DNA of 64,000 nucleotides, taken from the NCBI GenBank assembly GCA_021234155.1, contig JAJEKV010000157.1, positions 83,797 through 147,796 on the forward strand, given 5' to 3'. The stretch's first letter is position 1; each line of letters begins with the position of its first letter. The notes beneath the pieces were generated by a model. That model worked only from the letters and a program-made list of their open reading frames with translations. It had not been told where the DNA came from and searched no databases. This document shows positions 21,500 through 32,363 of this stretch, piece after piece. Made by a program: the position numbers and the translations under genes. Source of the stretch: Isoetes taiwanensis. Its lineage: Eukaryota > Streptophyta > Lycopodiopsida > Isoetales > Isoetaceae.

Positions 21500-22737
21500 T
21501 TTATATAATATAAGATGTGTTGCTACTCACTCTTGTGTTTTCGTATCTGAATGGTTGTCGGTTGTGTCTGTATGAAAAAGTTTAAGGCGAAAGCCATTAA
21601 CCAGAGTGGGTAATGGAGTGTCATCCAACTCAACGAGTTGAAACACACTGGGTTGCACCACTTTAATAATTTGATAAGGACCAAGCCATCGAAACTTCAG
21701 TTTCCCCAGAAAGTTTTTGTATCTGGAATCGTAGAGAAGAACTAAATCTCCTTCCTTGAATGTTTTTGCTTTGATGTGCTTGTCATGCCATGATTTCCTC
21801 AATTGTTGCCCAGTAAGAACACGAAGATATGCGTCTTTGCGAAGCTCATCCAACTATTGTAATTGATAGACTCGTTCTTGGAGTGCAGCAGGTGGATCAT
21901 GCACCGTAGCCAGTTGAAAACTGAGCGATGGAAGAATATACTCAAAAGGCATGAGAGCCTCCTGGCCATAAACCAATTTGAATGGTGTGTGCCCGGTAGC
22001 AATTTTGAAACTGGTATTATAAGCCCACAGAACAGTAGGTAGTTTTTCCTGCCAGTCAGTGCAAGAAGCATCATAAATTTTCTTCAAGATGGTAATGAGA
22101 GTCTTATTTGTGCTTTCTGCAAGGCCATTCCCTTGTGGATAATAGGGAGTGCTATTTCTGTAATGAATGTGTAAATAATCCGTCAATTCCTTGATGGTCT
22201 GGTTTACAAAATGAACACCACGATCACTAACAAGTTCCGTGGGACAGCCAAAATGCGTGTAGAGGACCTTAGCCGTACTGGCAGCAGTATTGTCAGGTAG
22301 TGCACAGGCCTCCGCCCACTTGGTGGCATAATCCGTGAGAACCAGTATGTCGCGGGCACGGGTGGATCCATTGGCCAATAAAGTCCATTCCCCATTTGCT
22401 GAAGGGTAACGGGGTGGCAACTGGGGTTAAAGGGAGAGCGTCATGGGCCGTGGGTCGACCCACACACTGACAAACGTCACAATTGCGTGCTTGAGCGTGG
22501 GCATCCTTGAAGAGCATGGGCCAAAAATAGCTTGCGAGAAGAATCTTGCGGGCCATGGTATCACCACTGAAATGTCCTCCATCAAGGCCTTCATGAGCTT
22601 GACGAACAACCTCTGGTACTTCATGAGGAAGAACACACCGACGCAAAACCATGTCCTTGCCACGTTTATAGAGATGACCCGCAACCATGGTATAGTCACG
22701 GACCTCACAGAGGAACTGTTGACGACATGACCGACAT
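21500..22737 (-). mobile_element. Ty3/gypsy copy B, integrase end only
   Basis: The minus strand carries only the 3' part of pol. Sequence before the integrase zinc finger is replaced at 22737/22738 by the NLP-oxoprolinase unit. The integrase is closely related to that of copy A. Downstream (below 21500) the 3' LTR is not delimited. Confidence 0.85.
21527..22737 (-). pseudogene. gypsy integrase (copy B)
   Basis: The first frame (from 22737 down to 22293) has YTMVAGHLYKRGKDMVLRRC, HEGLDGGHFSGDTMARKIL and CDVCQCVGRP, the HHCC zinc-binding part, then the core start WGMDFIGQW. After a frameshift near 22400 the second frame (22420-21854) gives VLTDYATKWAEACAL, LVSDRGVHFVN and YPQGNGLAESTNKTL, carrying the second Asp and the Glu of the DDE core. 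The third frame (21853-21527) has the C-terminal GDLVLLYDSRYKNFLGKLKF and WLGPYQI, a GPY/F-type module. Two frame breaks are the only obvious damage. Confidence 0.88.
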
Positions 22738-22759
22738 GTCTTGTTCTCCTTGATGGACC

Positions 22760-23062
22760 TGTCATAAATTCTCATTTCGTACTCTAGCTTGCAACATTTC
22801 CATTCATGACATCCTAACAACCAATAATAAATGGATTCACTTTCATACAGTCACCCCAACCACCACCACCTGGTGTCAAGATCCGAAGAACATCACCTGA
22901 CTCGACATGAATTGTATTTTTTAAGATAGACCAGTCATAAATCCTCACTTCATGCTCTACCTTGCAACATTCCCATTCATGACACCCTAACAACCAATAA
23001 TATGTAGATTCACCTTCATGGTACTTTGAACAGTCATCCCAACCACCACCCTGCAGTTTCAT
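22760..23062 (-). pseudogene. OXP1: 5-oxoprolinase C-terminus fragment, copy 1
   Basis: The minus frame contains LKNTIHVESGDVLRILTPGG followed by GGWGD, which matches the extreme C-terminus of plant 5-oxoprolinase (KNTVHVEAG.ILQILTPGGGG). That ATP-dependent enzyme opens 5-oxoproline to glutamate in the gamma-glutamyl cycle. Only about 30 family residues are present. Around them a word (YYWLLGCHEWECCKVEHEVR) occurs twice through an internal duplication with a period of about 180 bases. The frame runs on into the integrase of copy B without a stop. Confidence 0.6.
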
Positions 23063-24171
23063 GGTATACCTTGCAGTTTCTTTAAGTGCCGGCTCACCTT
23101 ATTGATCTTGCGAAAAGGCCATCTAGAAATATCATGCTGCCGACAAATTCTTTTTAAAGTAGGTTCGGACTGCAATACTAGGCCCATACATTAATATAAG
23201 GAATGTACGATCGCTCCGGCATTCCCTACAGCTCTAGAAGGAATAAAAGAAAAGAAAGTTACTAGTGAATTATCCCACCTTATAGTTCTCATGTGTTATT
23301 AGTATTTATATGTTTAACATTAAAAATGTAGAAACCATGACATGCAAATAGCTCGTGATATAAAGTAGGTGCAGTTAAAACACATCAATGCCAAAAGAGG
23401 CCTGCATGTAAAATAATACAAGAATGAGTTCCACGACGTATCACCAAGATTCTTTGCTGCATCCTTTAAGCTTCCAGCAAAATATTGTTGAAGTACATCT
23501 AAGCAAACAGTTTTTTCAGTTGTTTCCCTCTTACGTTTATTAATAGGAGTATCTGCTATTTCGGTAGTCGAATTTTTAGAGCAGGTTTGATGGTGATGCA
23601 AATATTTTGAAGCTGGTTTTTCTCTATCTGAGTCTGCCAGAGCCACATACTCCACTGCTTGTAATGGCTGCCGTATTGTTTCTCGAGAGGATTCTATTTC
23701 TTTTGCTACAACACTAAGCATATATCCTAGTAAGTTGACCAAAACTTATTTGTGAATAGTCACGACAATACTATGTAAAGCCAAAAGGGCAATGAACGAG
23801 TCATGATCTTGCATCTACAATTCAAATTATTTCTGCCCTATAAAAACTCACATTGCCTTACATCAATAAGCACAATGTAGAAAATGCAAATGAAAACCAG
23901 TATTCAAACTATAGTATGCAAAAGGTAATACACAAGAAGATCCACATAGATTTACTATATTAAACTGAGTGTTATATAATAAAATTTAAACAAAGAACTT
24001 AACAGAAAAATGTTACCCAACCTTCAAGCAGCTGTCATTTGAAACCGTCTGCAAACTTTTACATACATGTTGCATTGTTATTGAAATGGAATTTAACAAT
24101 GACTGTTGTTGAGTGCCACTTGGGCAATTTGTAAGCGAAAAGAACTCTAGAATATAATCTTTTGTACTTGT
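23048..24171 (-). pseudogene. NIN-like protein (RWP-RK) gene fragment, copy 1
   Basis: Three minus-strand exons are recognisable. Exon 24171-24022 (50 codons) has KDYILEFFSLTNCPSG and LLNSISITMQHVCKSLQTVS, the end of the GAF-like regulatory region of NLP nitrate-response factors. Exon 23713-23445 ends with [20 protein letters not shown] and [12 protein letters not shown], the first half of the RWP-RK DNA-binding domain. Exon about 23169-23048 has [20 protein letters not shown], the second half including the RWP(F)RK signature, where the family has RWPSRK. Upstream exons and the PB1 domain are missing. NLPs are nuclear activators of nitrate-responsive genes. The last exon ends at a stop just before oxoprolinase sequence. 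Confidence 0.85.
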
Positions 24172-24554
24172 CTGCAACAACTGCAGTCAAATCAAATAAG
24201 CAAGCATAATGCCTGAGAGGGTATTTGCCTTGCTATAACTCTTAACATCAGTTTTAGAAATATTTTAAGAAAAGTTTTAGATTGAAATTAATTAAATGAT
24301 GTTTATTATTGATGAAACTTCCCGGAAGAACCAAATTTAAACAATAGATAACGAGGCATTTGCTGTTGATGATAAGCTTATGACTTACAACAAATTTCTT
24401 CAATATATTTAACGTTCAGAATTACAAATATATGACAGATTACTTATGCATGATTCAGACAACTACTGACTGGTATGGAGGCTCGATAGCACTAATAGTT
24501 ACTATTATAACTTGAAAGTAAGCGACTAGGAATCTGTCTTGTTCTCCTGGATCG

Positions 24555-24864
24555 ATGGACCTGTCATAAATTCTCATTTCGTACTCTAGCTTGCAACATT
24601 TCCATTCATGACATCCTAACAACCAATAATATATGGATTCACTTTCATACAGTCACCCCAACCACCACCACCTGGTGTCAAGATCTGAAGAACATCACCT
24701 GGCTCGACATGAATTGTATTTTTCAAGACAGACCAGTCATAAGTTTTCACTTCATGCTCTACCTTGCAACATTCCCATTCATGACACCCTAACAACCAAT
24801 AATATGTGGATTCACTTTCATGGTACTTTGAACAGTCACCCCAACCACCACCCTGCAGTTTCAT
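24555..24864 (-). pseudogene. OXP1: 5-oxoprolinase C-terminus fragment, copy 2
   Basis: Same fragment as copy 1, with LKNTIHVEPGDVLQILTPGG. The few differences from copy 1 (S/P, R/Q) leave the frame open. It includes the same internal GCHEWECC repeat and the [12 protein letters not shown] word. Confidence 0.6.
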
Positions 24865-25962
24865 GGTATACCAGTTTCTTTAAGTGCCGGCTCACCTTAT
24901 TGATCTTGCGAGAAGGCCATCTAGAAATACCATGCTGCCGACAAATTCTTTTTAAAGTAGGTTCAGACTACAATACTAGACCCATACATTAATATTAAAG
25001 AATGTACGATCGCTCCCTGCAGCTCTAGAAGGAATAAACGAAAAGAAAGTTACTAGTGACTTATCCCACCTTATAGTTCTCATGTGTTATTAGTATTTAT
25101 ATGTTTAACATTAAAAATGTAGAAACCATGACATGCAAATAGCTCGTGATATAAAGTAGGTGCAGTTGAAACACATCAATGCCAAAAGAGGCCTGCATGT
25201 AAAATAATACAAGAATGAGTTCCACAACGTATCATCAAGATTCTTTGCTGCATCGTTTAAGCTTCCAGCAAAATATTGTTGAAGTACATCTAAGCAAACA
25301 GTTTTTTCAGTTGTTTCCCTCTTACGTTTATTAATAGGAGGATCTGCTATTTCGGTAGTCGAATTTTCAGAGCAGGTTTGCTGGTGATGCAAACATTTTG
25401 AAGCTGGTTTTTCTCTATCTGAGTCTGCCAGAGCCACATACTCCACTGCTTGTAATGGCTGCCGTACTGTTTCTCGAGAGGATTCTATTTCTTTTGCTAC
25501 AACACTAAGCATATATCCTAGTAAGTTGACCAAAACTTATTTGTCAATAGTCACGAAAATACTATGTAAAGCCAAAAGGGCAATGAACGGGTCATGATCT
25601 TGCATCTACAATTCAAATTATTTCTGCCCTATAAAAACTCACATTGCCTTACATCAATAAGCACAATGTAGAAAATGCAAATGAAAACCAGTATTCAAAC
25701 TATAGTATGCAAAAGATAATACACAAGAAGATCCACATAGATTTACTATATTAAACTGAGTGCTATATAATAAAATCTAAACAAAGAACTTGACAGAAAA
25801 ACGTCACCCAACCTTCAAGCAGCTGTCGTTTGAAACCGTCTGCAAACTTCTACATACATGTTGCATTGTTATTGAAATGGAATTTAACAATGACTGTTGT
25901 TGAGTGCCACTTGGGCAATTTGTAAGCGAAAAGAACTCTAGAATATAATCTTTTGTACTTGT
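24850..25962 (-). pseudogene. NIN-like protein (RWP-RK) gene fragment, copy 2
   Basis: Duplicate of copy 1: exon i about 25962-25813, exon ii about 25504-25236, exon iii about 24960-24850. The coding text is almost unchanged ([20 protein letters not shown] again), but LGDTSWNS has become LDDTLWNS next to the exon ii donor, which changes the GGTGATACG donor to GATGATACG. Like copy 1 it lacks the front and back of the gene. Confidence 0.85.
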
Positions 25963-26044
25963 CTGCAACAACTGCAGTCAAATCAAATAAGCAAGCATAG
26001 TGCCTAAGAGGGTATTTGCCTTGCTATAACTCTTAACATCAGTT

Positions 26045-26860
26045 GAAAACACTGGTTGATTTGATGCAAATATGATATATTCAACAAAGTCTGGACTTAT
26101 TTAGATTTAATCGATAACGCTTTAATGATTTCATTGTAACATTATATTTATCGTTTAACTCTTCTTGTTTTTAATAATTTTTATAAGTTTTAATCGTATA
26201 ATTTTACAGCTAAATAAGAAATATAATTGTTATCAAAGCATAAAATTGCTTTTTAAACTAATTTTCACTTGAATCTATTTAAAACTAGACATTTCAAGAA
26301 TATAAAATTGTGAATAACAATTTAAATTGGCAGTCAAGATAATTTGTAAATGAATCATAATGGTTTGATAAGCCATTGACTTGAACCTATTATGAGGATT
26401 TCATAAGTTACAAACTCTTTTTATCGTCCACGAGAACCCAGTCGTGTTATGGTCAATTTGGGGGGGCATAAGTCCAAACCAAAACTGGGGGACAAACCCC
26501 ATCATCGAGCAGGGGAAGGGGAGGGAGGACTAATCCCCATCACAAAATAAACAGTATTTAAGTTTTAATTTTTTACAATGAGAATCAACTGGAGATGACT
26601 AGATATCAAACGCCCAGGGATCAGAAGGCCTCTCACCCCGTGTATAAGAGCTTGTCCTCCTCGGTACACTGCCCACTTTTTTTGCAAACGAGCCTCGCGG
26701 AATCGGCAAAGTTCCGCCCTCCTTTGGCAAAGATCTTTGGGTGCTATTTCAATAGAAAGTAGGACAGCTTATTCATCCCCCTCAAGAGCTAAGCCCCCTA
26801 ACCTCAAAGCTTGAAAAGTAGGCCATTAGTGTTAGTAGGGTCTAGGCAGTATGCTTAAAG
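26045..26860. other. AT-rich spacer, no gene
   Basis: Nothing coding was recognised. A short GGGGG/GGGGA-rich stretch lies near 26460-26530. Confidence 0.4.
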
Positions 26861-26861
26861 G

Positions 26862-27155
26862 TTGAAGCAGCTTCCTGGTAGCATTCAACTTAGGAAAGCT
26901 GTAGTACAGCAAGTGCTGCAGGAATTGGGGAACAGTCGAACCTCAGAATCAATGCAAGAACTATATGACAATGTCGGAATAAGTAGGCAGGCTTATATTG
27001 CTTTATTCAGATGCCTGCAAGATGGCCTTAAACAACAAGAAATTATCAAAAGTATTTTACTACCAAGGATGACTAGTGTAAGGGCTGGTAGATCATCGAG
27101 AAGCAGACAAGTGCAAGAGCTTCTTGGTGATCTGCAACAACATATGAAAGAATAA
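26862..27155 (+). CDS. hypothetical helical protein fragment
   Basis: A 97-codon frame with balanced composition: MKQLPGSIQLRKAVVQQVLQ, MQELYDNVGISRQAYIALFR, QQEIIKSILLPRMTSVRAGR, then SRQVQELLGDLQQHMKE. The middle looks like a helix-turn-helix (VGISRQAYIALF). The family is not recognised. It is one of the more protein-like frames among the unassigned ones here; a transposon ORF or a single exon are both possible. Confidence 0.3.
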   Translation: MKQLPGSIQLRKAVVQQVLQELGNSRTSESMQELYDNVGISRQAYIALFRCLQDGLKQQEIIKSILLPRMTSVRAGRSSRSRQVQELLGDLQQHMKE

Positions 27156-29500
27156 GTATGATAACAAACCTAAAAAAACTAATTTATGCTCTGGAGCAGA
27201 GGGAACATAATAAGTAATATAACTACCTACAGATATATTTTCATTGACAACACTCATGATCTATATGTGCTCTTTATACAAAGATGCTTGAAAACTAAGG
27301 GGACATGCATCTTCTATTATTGCTCTTGCAATATCCTGTTCAGAAATTATAAATGGGTTTAGGTTGATATAAATTGTAGATGAAATTCCTACCGAATGCA
27401 TGTGTTCAATCAGAACCAAAATGGAATAAATTTGCAAATAAAATGTTCAATAAGCTTCAAGATGTGAAAATGGATTTTCGACAAATACTTAAAAGCGTCT
27501 AAGTTATCCTGTTGAAATGGTCTCTGGCGAATTCCGTCAGAATAAGTTAATCCTCTAAAACAATTAATGGATACCCTATTTTCATCAAATGCACACATCG
27601 TGATGCAAATAAAAATCAAGAAGTATATATTGCAGCTCTAAACCTTACCATACGTAGAGGACAAAACCCAGGAATTATGCCAAGAACCCGAGAACTAATC
27701 CGAGCAGTTTCTGAAACCAGAAGTCTTTGGCAGGAAAAATAAATCGATGATGCAATACCAATCATGGAATTTCTCAACAGAGCATCCAGGCTAAACCTCT
27801 GGTAACATGCTCTAGCTCCTTGAATCGGAGCTTCTTCAACCGCAATAATTTAGGAGGACCATTAGGGTAATAAGAAGAAAACAATGATGGAAACACTTTC
27901 TTGCTAAAAGAACTGCCTCCTGAAAAGAAAAACTATTATTTTTTTACTTCCACGATACTCGAGACCCTTTGTGAATGGCCAAAAATATCTAAAAGCATGC
28001 CACCGAGATGCGTGCGCGCTCTGTGTGGCATCACATAGCATGCCCTTTCTACAGGATAATTGTGGAGCCAATATCATACAGTAAAATATTCTGCGATTTT
28101 TAGTTAATCAAGAAGTCTTTCAGGCAGCCGGAAACCATCAAAATCTTAGGAAATCAACCTAAACAGATTTCCAAAAATATTTTTTGCCAAACCGGAAAAT
28201 CCCAAATTAAAGGGGTTGATTCTCTGATTCCTTTGTTTGCTCCTCTACACAACATTTGGGGAATGCATTTTGCATATTTTGGGGTTAACTGGCTCTTGCA
28301 AAAAAGGGACACATGATACTGTAGACACAAGAAATAACTGACGTTTAATGGAGTTTCCAAAAAATCTAAATCTGCAGTGACATGCCAGGTACGGATTTTC
28401 CATCAACTCTAAATCTTATGTCATTCCTTGCATATTTGTTGTTTCTTATGTCACTTGTGGAATCCCATCTATAAAACACCTATCAACGAAATTGTGCACA
28501 TATCTTCTAGGCAGGTCTATTTCCCGTGTATTCTCTGGGTCATTCTAATCATGAAAATTACCCATTTGCTGGAGATGCAAAATGGTGATCAAAATCTTAC
28601 GTATCAGAGTTGTGCTTACAATGATCCCAACCCAGTTTTTGCAGATTGCTATAGCAGCTGAAGATGCTTTGATTAGAAAATGAAAGCTTTAGAAAGCTTA
28701 GTGAACTATTGCAAGATCTGGACCGATTTTACATAAGTTATAAAAGGAGGACATGCACCAAGGATTCTTTATGTAAACTCGAAATTCTTCTTTTTTGTTC
28801 TGAAGAGTTCCAGATTTGAGCTTGATCGATTGCGCATAAGTTTCGCAAGGACCTATGAAAAAGTTCCATACTTTGCTCTAAAACATTCAGTTTTTTTATT
28901 TATTTAACGTCTACAGATTTGATTTCTAAAACATGTAAATTGCTTGAATCAGGGAATTTGCTTTGCAAAAAGTCCAATCGTTTAATTGTGATTTTTATTT
29001 CCATGTGCACGAACTGGGCTTAGGCAATTCCGACATCTTGGCTCTCAAGGCTGATTTTTATCTCTTAGAAAAGGGTATGAAAACCAATCTGGAGCAAGGG
29101 ACATCTGTTATTTTTAGTGGTTTATAAGATCTTCATGATGATATAAAAGAAAGATTCATAAGGAAGCAATGTTAGGAGTATACAGGCTAGAGATACATGC
29201 TTGCATGGATGCTGGAATGAAGTATGCAAACATGGGAGGTGGCTACATGCTTTTCCCATGGTAAAGATCATTTCAGAGAACCAAGACAATAGATCAAATA
29301 TTAGAGTTTAGAATTTATTCATCTAATAACACCAACTACGGCTGTAAAGGATGTTTGTAGATAACAATGAGTGTCTTCATGTGTCCTTCCTTCCTAAAAT
29401 TATAACAACACAGTATTTCTAATATCTGGACCAAGTAGCTTATCATGGAGGCAAAGAAAATATGCAGAATAAACATGATTTTTTTTTTAAATTTTTTTTT
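27156..29500. other. no recognisable gene
   Basis: AT-rich DNA with short open frames only. A weak glutamine-synthetase-like phrase near 29190-29265 was considered and not accepted. Confidence 0.4.
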
Positions 29501-29523
29501 TGAGGGATAAAGCTTTTTAATCA

Positions 29524-29793
29524 TTAATTATGGAAAATAAGTACAACAAAGGTGATGTGTATGATTAAAGATATCAACCATACCAACCCAAAATTATATA
29601 GGTTTAATAAAAAACCTATAGATAATCCAAAAGCAAAAGTAGAAGTAGCAAATAACATAATTGCCTTTATGAATATAGATTCATGTTTCAGTCGAGTTGT
29701 TGTTGTAGATTCAAAACTCCAGGACATCGATTCACTTTGCAAAGATATTGAGAACCAAAGACCTGCCAAAAAACTGAGCACAAAAGCAGACAT
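29524..29793 (-). CDS. possible small membrane protein exon
   Basis: An 89-codon minus frame has three hydrophobic segments, FVLSFLAGLWFSISL, IKAIMLFATSTFAFGLSIGF and GLVWLISLIIHITFVVLIF, with polar loops between. This resembles a short three-span membrane protein, but T-rich DNA can mimic such patterns. No family was recognised and no start context or partner exon was found. Confidence 0.25.
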   Translation of the reverse strand: MSAFVLSFLAGLWFSISLQSESMSWSFESTTTTRLKHESIFIKAIMLFATSTFAFGLSIGFLLNLYNFGLVWLISLIIHITFVVLIFHN

Positions 29794-29814
29794 GAAAATC
29801 AGAAGTTGTAGGAT

Positions 29815-30135
29815 TCAAATATGTAGCACAATAACAGGGGGTTTCTTTTGTATTTTTGTACGTTTTTTCCTATGGTTTTTATATGATTTGGTGGTCGTAT
29901 TTCAGGGGGTGTACTAATGCGTACATCTAGAGTGCGCACTGTATTTTCATCTTCTAATTTCATATTCTCAATGGTTTAGACCAACGTTTGCATGATGCTT
30001 GTGCCATGCATTTTTTTTAATGGTCAAGATTGAGTCCTTGAGTCCTGAATCAAGGGCTCAGAATAAACACCCTATTTCATGGTCTATTTCCCTCGTGTAT
30101 TTTTTCCTAAACAATGTCCGTAGCTAGTGTAGATG
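29815..30135 (+). repeat. dispersed repeat R, copy 1
   Basis: It shares with 34270-34640 and 38110-38350 the blocks ATAACAGGGGGTTTC, CCTATGGTTTT.TATGATTTG, GTACATCTAGAGTGC, ATGTCGAGCTC and TTTTAGGGTTTT-like text. All three copies are on the plus strand and follow the same order. No coding frame is shared. Confidence 0.7.
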
Positions 30136-31000
30136 TCGAGCTCATGGGTTTTAGGGTTTTTATTCTCTCGCTTCTGCGCCGATTGCTTGGACACACCTCC
30201 AGGACCACAGCCCCAGAACTTTGAAGCGAAAGATTGGCCCCGATCGTTTCAAAACTTGGCAAAGACGCCCCTGTTTGAAGGAGCTTTGACACCATGCCAA
30301 AAAAAAAGGTATTGTTTTTGAATTTGGAGCTAGGGGTCGGTGTTTTCCTCTTAACGATGCAGGTAGGGATGCTCTGCCAGCGAGATCCGTGGGTAGAGTC
30401 TTAAACTTCTTATAAACCCATCAGCTAGGTCCATGCTTCTCTCACTCCATGCAGCTGTTCATCCTGCTATACAGCGGCTAAAAGGGACCATGGGATTTAA
30501 TCTTGCTGCAATGGGCCACATACAGCAAGTATAGGCAACCAATTCTACCGTCTTTGTTTAAGGATCACGAGGGGACAAAGCTTTTGGGGCTTCTGGCCAA
30601 GCTTCCTAAACCAATTGGCCATGACTCAAAGAGGAAGAGAAGGCGTGGGACTTTGTCGCATGAATGGCATAACCTTTACAGTCTTAAGCTTTACCTTTGA
30701 AGTATTGCTAATGGAAATTCGTGAAGATTGTCATGAATGCTATTTTCTGGACCAGTGAGGCCTTGATTGTGATTGTCACTCGATCAGGGAGCAATTTGTT
30801 GATTCAGAGAGCCATTGGGTCTAGGTACGAAAGCTAGTAGCTAGTTTGATTAATCCTTTTTATGTAAGATCACGGCAGCCCTTTTGTGGAGTCATATAAG
30901 TTCTTCGTCTAAGGACATCACTAATATTACACCTTCAGTTCGGAAAATACACATTTAGAATTCCGCACACCCCCTAAAACCCTCGATTTTAAGACAACAG

Positions 31001-31157
31001 ACTTAGAATCAGCGGTGACAAAGCTGCATTTTACAATTGCATATTCTTGGGCCACCAAAACACGCTTTATGATCACAGAGGTCGCCAATATTTCAAGAAT
31101 TGCTATATTGAAGGGACGGTGGATTTTATATTCGGCAATGGGAGATCATTATATCAG
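31001..31157 (+). pseudogene. pectinesterase, single internal exon
   Basis: One exon of 157 bases lies between a good acceptor (ACAACAG) and donor (CAG/GTCATT). It reads [33 protein letters not shown] and [18 protein letters not shown]. These are core pectin methylesterase blocks: the GHQ(D/N)TLYDH strand and the VDFIFG block with the catalytic Asp. The usual QDT is QNT here, replacing the first catalytic Asp with Asn, so the exon would encode a catalytically impaired site. The enzyme de-esterifies cell-wall pectin. No neighbouring exons were found; TM9SF sequence follows 430 bases on. Confidence 0.85.
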
Positions 31158-31587
31158 GTCATTTTTGAACTTTCTACTTTAATAGCACATGAAATTCCCC
31201 CATATCCTTTTCTTGAAGAAAAAACTAATGCACAGCATTGTGCTGCAGAATTGTCAGATATATATGCTGGCACATAACTTTGTTGGTTCTATTCCTTGTG
31301 TTTATGCAAAAGGTTTCTAGAAGAAGTGCTGGAACCATCTAGCAGGCAAGTGCTGAATGATCAACTCGGCAAGGAGCCATAGCAAGCAGTGCTTAACATG
31401 TCTTGCTAGGTAGATGATTTTATTGTGTTTAATGGTCTGCATCTTCCAAGATCAGGTTTCAATTTTTTGCAGCCCTCAAAATCGGCCAGAAAATAGTGCT
31501 TTCGGCGGCTAACGATTGCAACTTCGATTAGTGTTCTTCGTGAACTGAAGTCTTATTCACAGTTGTTTGGTATAAATCTTATCTTAG

Positions 31588-32363
31588 TCATGGTTGTTTG
31601 TTCTTGACATTTGCTTTCTTGAACACAGTTGCAATAGTTTACAATTCAATAGCTGGCCTTCCTTTTGGAACCATTGTTGTAATCACTCTCATCTGGATGC
31701 TAGTTACCTTGCCATTGCTTGTACTTGGTGGCATTGCAGGAAACAATACTAAGGCAGAGTTTCAAGCACCCCGTCGTACCTCAAAATTCCCCCGGGAGAT
31801 TCCTCCTTTACCATGGTACCGGCACACCATACCACAGATGGCAATAGCTAGATTCCTACCATTCAGTGCAATTTATATTGAGCTCTATTACATCTTTGCT
31901 AGTGTTTGGGGCCATAAAGTGTACATGATTTATAGTATTTTATTTATTGTATTCATCATACTGATCATTGTCACTGCTTTTATCACCATAGCATTGATAT
32001 ACTTTCAGCTTGCAGTGGAGGATCATGAATGGTGGTGGAGGTATGTTAACTGCTTGTGAAAACTTTACAATATATACGACCGAGTTTCCAACATACATGA
32101 AACTCGTTATTTTTCTTCAGCTAATGTAAATGACATGGAACATGTTTGCTTTGTATTCTGTAGGTCCATAGTTTGTGGGGGATCGACTAGAGTGTCTATC
32201 TATGGATATTGCTTCTATTATTATCATACTCGTTCAGATATGACTGGGTTCATGTTCAGATATGACTGGGTTCATGCAGACATTCTTTTATTTTGGTTAC
32301 ATGGTACCCATTTTCTTCTTGTATCCTACATTCATTTTTCAAGTGTATCGGTGCAGATTCTCT
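31588..32363 (+). pseudogene. TM9SF/EMP70 transmembrane protein, C-terminal exons
   Basis: Exon 31588-32040 is open for 151 codons: FLTFAFLNTVAIVYN, LPFGTIVVITLIWMLVTLPL, EIPPLPWYRHTIPQM, FSAIYIELYYIFASVWGH and AVEDHEWWWR, all conserved in plant transmembrane-9 (endomembrane protein 70) proteins of the Golgi. A donor (GTATGT at 32041) and an acceptor lead to exon 32164 on: SIVCGGSTRVSIYGYCFYYY and TRSDMTGFM. There an exact 22-base tandem copy shifts the frame. The N-terminal luminal domain and most membrane spans are missing, so it is a fragment. Confidence 0.9.
32233..32276 (+). repeat. exact 22-bp tandem duplication in TM9SF exon
   Basis: TTCAGATATGACTGGGTTCATG occurs twice head to tail (32233-32254 and 32255-32276). 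Twenty-two is not a multiple of three, so the frame changes. With one unit, the reading would go on to QTFFYFGYM as in the family. Confidence 0.95.

Larger units (their letters stand above)
22738..24253. repeat. duplicated NLP-oxoprolinase unit, copy 1
   Basis: This stretch of about 1.5 kb is repeated at 24536-26044 in the same orientation, with few mismatches and small indels (for example 1791-base spacing at the upper end and 1802 at the lower). Both copies start TGTCTTGTTCTCC and end CTTAACATCAGTT; the flanks differ completely. The 282 bases between the copies are AT-rich and unrelated. Confidence 0.92.
24536..26044. repeat. duplicated NLP-oxoprolinase unit, copy 2
   Basis: Second copy of the unit at 22738-24253. 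High identity over exons and introns alike implies a recent duplication. It carries the same gene fragments on the minus strand. Confidence 0.92.

Noticed and set aside
29180-29265. Glutamine-synthetase-like phrase (ACMDAGMKYANMGGGYM) on the plus strand
   Set aside because: Only about ten scattered identities over 25 residues, no splice borders and no other GS block nearby.
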